Source: an uncultured Eubacteriales bacterium (lineage in GTDB: Bacteria; Bacillota; Clostridia; Oscillospirales; Acutalibacteraceae). From it: a DNA stretch of 9,139 nucleotides. Under the pieces are notes generated by a model that was not told the DNA's origin, ran no database searches, and worked only from the letters and a program-made list of their open reading frames with translations. A program made the position numbers and the translations under genes. Location: positions 1 to 9,139 of the forward strand of contig ONNU01000108.1 of NCBI GenBank assembly GCA_900319255.1, read 5' to 3'. Positions within the stretch are counted from its first letter, which is position 1, and each line of letters starts with the position of its first letter. Below are positions 7,583-9,139 of the stretch, piece after piece.

Positions 7583-8662
7583 TCATGATCGTTTGTGTAT
7601 TATCCCTTGATTTTCAAGCTCCTTTTTTATCCTCGCTTTATCCTCATACATCAGTTTATCGGATTCTTCCAGCATTTCATCTATGCTTTTATTTACTGAT
7701 GATCCGAAAGCGCAGGAATAACCCGTTTCAGCAACTCCTGCCTTGAGTTTTTCAAGCAGCTTTTCTATTTCATCTGCGCTGGTTTTACGGCAGGCAATGA
7801 TAAATTCATCGCCGCCGATCCTGTATACACGTTCTCTTTTGCCGATCGCATTTGTAAAGCTTTGTGAAATAGCGATCAGCGCCTTATCGCCGGACTGATG
7901 TCCTTTATTATCGTTCAGCCATTTCAGATCATTCATATCAATAGAGATTATCCCGGTTATTGTTTCCGGATGCCTGTTCATGTCGCTGTGAAAGGTCTGA
8001 CGGTTGAATACTGATGTAAGCGGATCGCGCTTGGTGTACTGAGCATACAGATACATATAATACAGCAGAATGCAGACCGCATAGGTGAGATCAGTGACTT
8101 CATCGTGATTGAAAAATGTAAGAACTGCCGAAAATGTTGCAGTCATCGTTATAAAAAGCAATACTGCGCCTTCCTCAGAAGGTCTGTCTGCAAGCACCTT
8201 TATAGTTATATAATACAGCGTCAGAATATAGATCACCGTTATTATATGCGGCGTATAGCCGAGAATACCTCTGGTAAAGTGATTTGTGTCCCTTTCGATC
8301 GTAAATGCGATATCGGTAAAAAAGGCGCTGGATACTATCAGAAAATTCAATAAGGCTGGTATGACTATCAGCTTATTGATCTTCGGGCTTACAATAAAAA
8401 TCAGCATCAGTATTATCGTGGGCCGCAGACTGTAGCACAAAACCGACAGCACTATCCTCCACCATGTGAAATAATCCAGATTTCCGGTATATTCTTCAAG
8501 ATTGTCGAAGATCACAAGAAACAGTATGAAAAAAATCACTGTTCTCAGCTTGTGTATCATTGATCTGTCAAGATATACATCGAAAAGCGTTATTAAAAAC
8601 ATTCCGGCAAGCATTACAAGTAAAATGTAATTGTTTGTCAAAAAGTCAAGTATTATTTTCAT
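7583..8662 (-). CDS. Membrane-bound diguanylate cyclase (GGDEF domain)
   Basis: A 359-residue protein expected to make cyclic di-GMP from two GTP. The N-terminal half (about 8-208) holds six or seven hydrophobic segments, roughly 8-28, 41-53, 68-90, 98-117, 139-156, 165-183 and 191-208, and would act as the membrane sensor; I cannot match it to a named sensor family with confidence. The GGDEF domain starts at DPLTSVFNR (213-221). Metal-ligand D242 is in SIDMNDLKWLND, GHQSGD is at 254-259, and the catalytic loop GGDEF is intact at 283-287. The inhibitory I-site RxxD expected five residues before GGDEF reads GKRE (274-277), so canonical product inhibition is probably absent. The start ATG has a weak AGGA about 11-12 bases upstream (TCCT at 8675-8678 on the + strand). 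It lies downstream of an HD-GYP phosphodiesterase on the same strand and converges on the DUF4132 operon. Confidence 0.93.
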   Translation of the reverse strand: MKIILDFLTNNYILLVMLAGMFLITLFDVYLDRSMIHKLRTVIFFILFLVIFDNLEEYTGNLDYFTWWRIVLSVLCYSLRPTIILMLIFIVSPKINKLIVIPALLNFLIVSSAFFTDIAFTIERDTNHFTRGILGYTPHIITVIYILTLYYITIKVLADRPSEEGAVLLFITMTATFSAVLTFFNHDEVTDLTYAVCILLYYMYLYAQYTKRDPLTSVFNRQTFHSDMNRHPETITGIISIDMNDLKWLNDNKGHQSGDKALIAISQSFTNAIGKRERVYRIGGDEFIIACRKTSADEIEKLLEKLKAGVAETGYSCAFGSSVNKSIDEMLEESDKLMYEDKARIKKELENQGIIHKRS

Positions 8663-8687
8663 ATGATTCTTTTATCCTGAATATTTT

Positions 8688-8706
8688 TGCTGAATCTATA
8701 TCAGCA
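8688..8706 (-). promoter_or_regulatory. Possible GGDEF promoter element inside a perfect dyad
   Basis: On the - strand TGCTGA and TCAGCA form a perfect 6-base inverted repeat around TATAGAT. The segment TGATATAGA reads as a weak extended -10 (TG-n-TATAGA), which would start a transcript about 25 bases before the GGDEF start codon. A dyad over a -10 would suit an operator. Read on the + strand the same dyad is followed by TTATTTTTT and could be a weak terminator, so the role is uncertain. Confidence 0.25.
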
Positions 8707-8758
8707 TTATTTTTTCCGCGGTGTCATAATCCCGGGGCAGATCGTACAACTATCGCGC

Positions 8759-8786
8759 CCGCAGGCATCAGCCGGTGGTTTAGGGG
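8759..8786 (+). repeat. Imperfect GC hairpin resembling an IS200/IS605-type end (relic)
   Basis: On the + strand CCGCAGGC (8759-8766) can fold with GCCGGTGG (8771-8778) over the loop ATCA. This gives seven of eight pairs, including one G-T wobble, with a single A/G mismatch. TTTAGGGG follows at 8779-8786. A GC-rich imperfect hairpin with a GGTGGTTTA-like 3' flank is reminiscent of subterminal hairpins of IS200/IS605 elements and derived small repeats. No transposase gene is present, so at most this is a remnant or a non-autonomous repeat. Confidence 0.3.
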
Positions 8787-8798
8787 AATAAGATTTTC

Positions 8799-8826
8799 CC
8801 GGGCATATTCATCAGCAAAAGCCCGG
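8799..8826. terminator. GC-rich hairpin after the HD-GYP gene, possible weak terminator
   Basis: CCGGGC (8799-8804) pairs perfectly with GCCCGG (8821-8826) over a 16-base loop, 16 bases past the HD-GYP stop. On the - strand the downstream sequence (GAAAATCTTATT) is not a clean T run. On the + strand AATTATTTT follows, which is also imperfect. It may attenuate read-through from the HD-GYP gene or simply be structure. Confidence 0.35.
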
Positions 8827-8842
8827 AATTATTTTGCGAGAA

Positions 8843-9139
8843 CTATTCAGCGCTGTCATCCTCATCAAAAGGATGCAGCTCTCCCTTTTCTACAAGGCGC
8901 ATGAATGCCTCTACTACATCCGGCGTAAGCTGTGTGCCGGAGACCTCCTGTATGATGGACACCACCTTTTTGAACGGCATCCGCTTACGGTACGGACGAT
9001 CTGAATACATGGCGTCAAATGCATCGGCAACCGCTATGATCTGCGCTACACGAGGCATTTTATCGCCTTTCAGTCCTTTGGGATAGCCTTTTCCGTCCGG
9101 ACGTTCATGGTGTGACTGAGCGCCGACTGCAAGATCAGG
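8843..9139 (-). CDS. HD-GYP domain protein, C-terminal end (c-di-GMP phosphodiesterase), 5' end outside window
   Basis: The last 98 codons of a gene that enters from the right edge. The visible part begins with HHERPDGKGYPKGL, the GYP signature of HD-GYP domains with its two adjacent histidines, followed by IIAVADAFDAMYSDRPYRK, the second conserved block holding the metal-ligand Asp region. HD-GYP enzymes hydrolyse c-di-GMP to pGpG and GMP using a di- or tri-iron centre. The HD motif itself and any sensor domain lie outside the window, so activity cannot be judged fully. An internal ATG at 9058 falls after the GYP block and is not a real start. The tail ends in an acidic FDEDDSAE. It is upstream of and co-directional with the GGDEF gene, 180 bases apart, so the two may set c-di-GMP levels jointly. 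Confidence 0.93.
   Translation of the reverse strand, partial: PDLAVGAQSHHERPDGKGYPKGLKGDKMPRVAQIIAVADAFDAMYSDRPYRKRMPFKKVVSIIQEVSGTQLTPDVVEAFMRLVEKGELHPFDEDDSAE

Larger units (their letters stand above)
8663..8842. other. Structured intergenic region between HD-GYP and GGDEF genes
   Basis: These 180 bases contain no credible gene. The part at 8716-8826 is clearly richer in G and C than the AT-rich flank next to the GGDEF start, and it includes two CCCGGG palindromes (8731-8736, 8798-8803). It holds a GC hairpin at 8799-8826, an imperfect GC hairpin at 8759-8778 and a perfect dyad at 8688-8706. It could be a leader for the GGDEF gene, a relic of a small mobile element, or both. I could not fit it to the c-di-GMP-I riboswitch consensus. 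Confidence 0.5.

Noticed and set aside
8663..8842. c-di-GMP (GEMM-I type) riboswitch before the GGDEF gene
   Set aside because: The - strand has a TAAACC word but lacks the GGCAAACC and AAAGCC blocks and the paired arms of the consensus in the right order.
8560..8904. + strand frame of 114 codons crossing the intergenic gap
   Set aside because: It overlaps both the GGDEF start and the HD-GYP end on the opposite strand, and its product looks like random translation with no domain.
9056..9058. ATG as start of a short 71-residue protein
   Set aside because: The frame continues upstream with the HD-GYP signature HHERPDGKGYP to the window edge, so this Met is internal.
1..9139. CRISPR array, tRNA or rRNA genes, intact transposase
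   Set aside because: I saw no regularly spaced repeats, cloverleaf-like segment, rRNA stretch or transposase motif on either strand.

Overview
The window looks like chromosomal DNA of a moderate-GC Gram-positive bacterium, most likely a Ruminococcus-like member of the Clostridia. This is inferred from strong GGAGGTGA-type ribosome binding sites, a GC content that looks to be in the mid-40s by eye, hairpin-plus-T-run terminators, and the style of the c-di-GMP proteins. No rRNA, tRNA, CRISPR array or intact mobile element was seen.

Bases 1-7453 (+ strand) hold the downstream part of one tightly packed operon. In order it encodes the C-terminal end of a DUF5682 protein, a von Willebrand factor A (VWA) protein with a complete MIDAS metal site, a SWIM zinc-finger protein with two SWIM motifs in tandem, and a giant DUF4132 protein of about 1180 residues. 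Adjacent genes overlap by 11 and 17 bases or are 15 bases apart, which implies co-transcription and partly coupled translation. The set matches the E. coli yehL-yehM-yehP-yehQ plus yehI group (MoxR ATPase, DUF5682, VWA, SWIM, DUF4132). The MoxR AAA+ ATPase that normally completes it is not in the window and is predicted just upstream of base 1. The biochemical role of this module is not established. A reasonable inference is a MoxR/VWA ATPase machine acting with a nucleic-acid- or protein-binding SWIM factor and a large alpha-helical repeat scaffold.

Bases 7454-7582 form a convergent intergenic region with three hairpins in a row. The last is a strong terminator with T runs usable in both directions.

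Bases 7583-9139 (- strand) hold cyclic-di-GMP genes: a multi-pass membrane diguanylate cyclase (GGDEF) and, upstream of it, the C-terminal end of an HD-GYP phosphodiesterase cut by the window edge. The 180-base gap between them is unusually structured and locally GC-rich. It contains two GC-rich hairpins, one resembling an IS200/IS605-type end, and a perfect dyad over a possible promoter.
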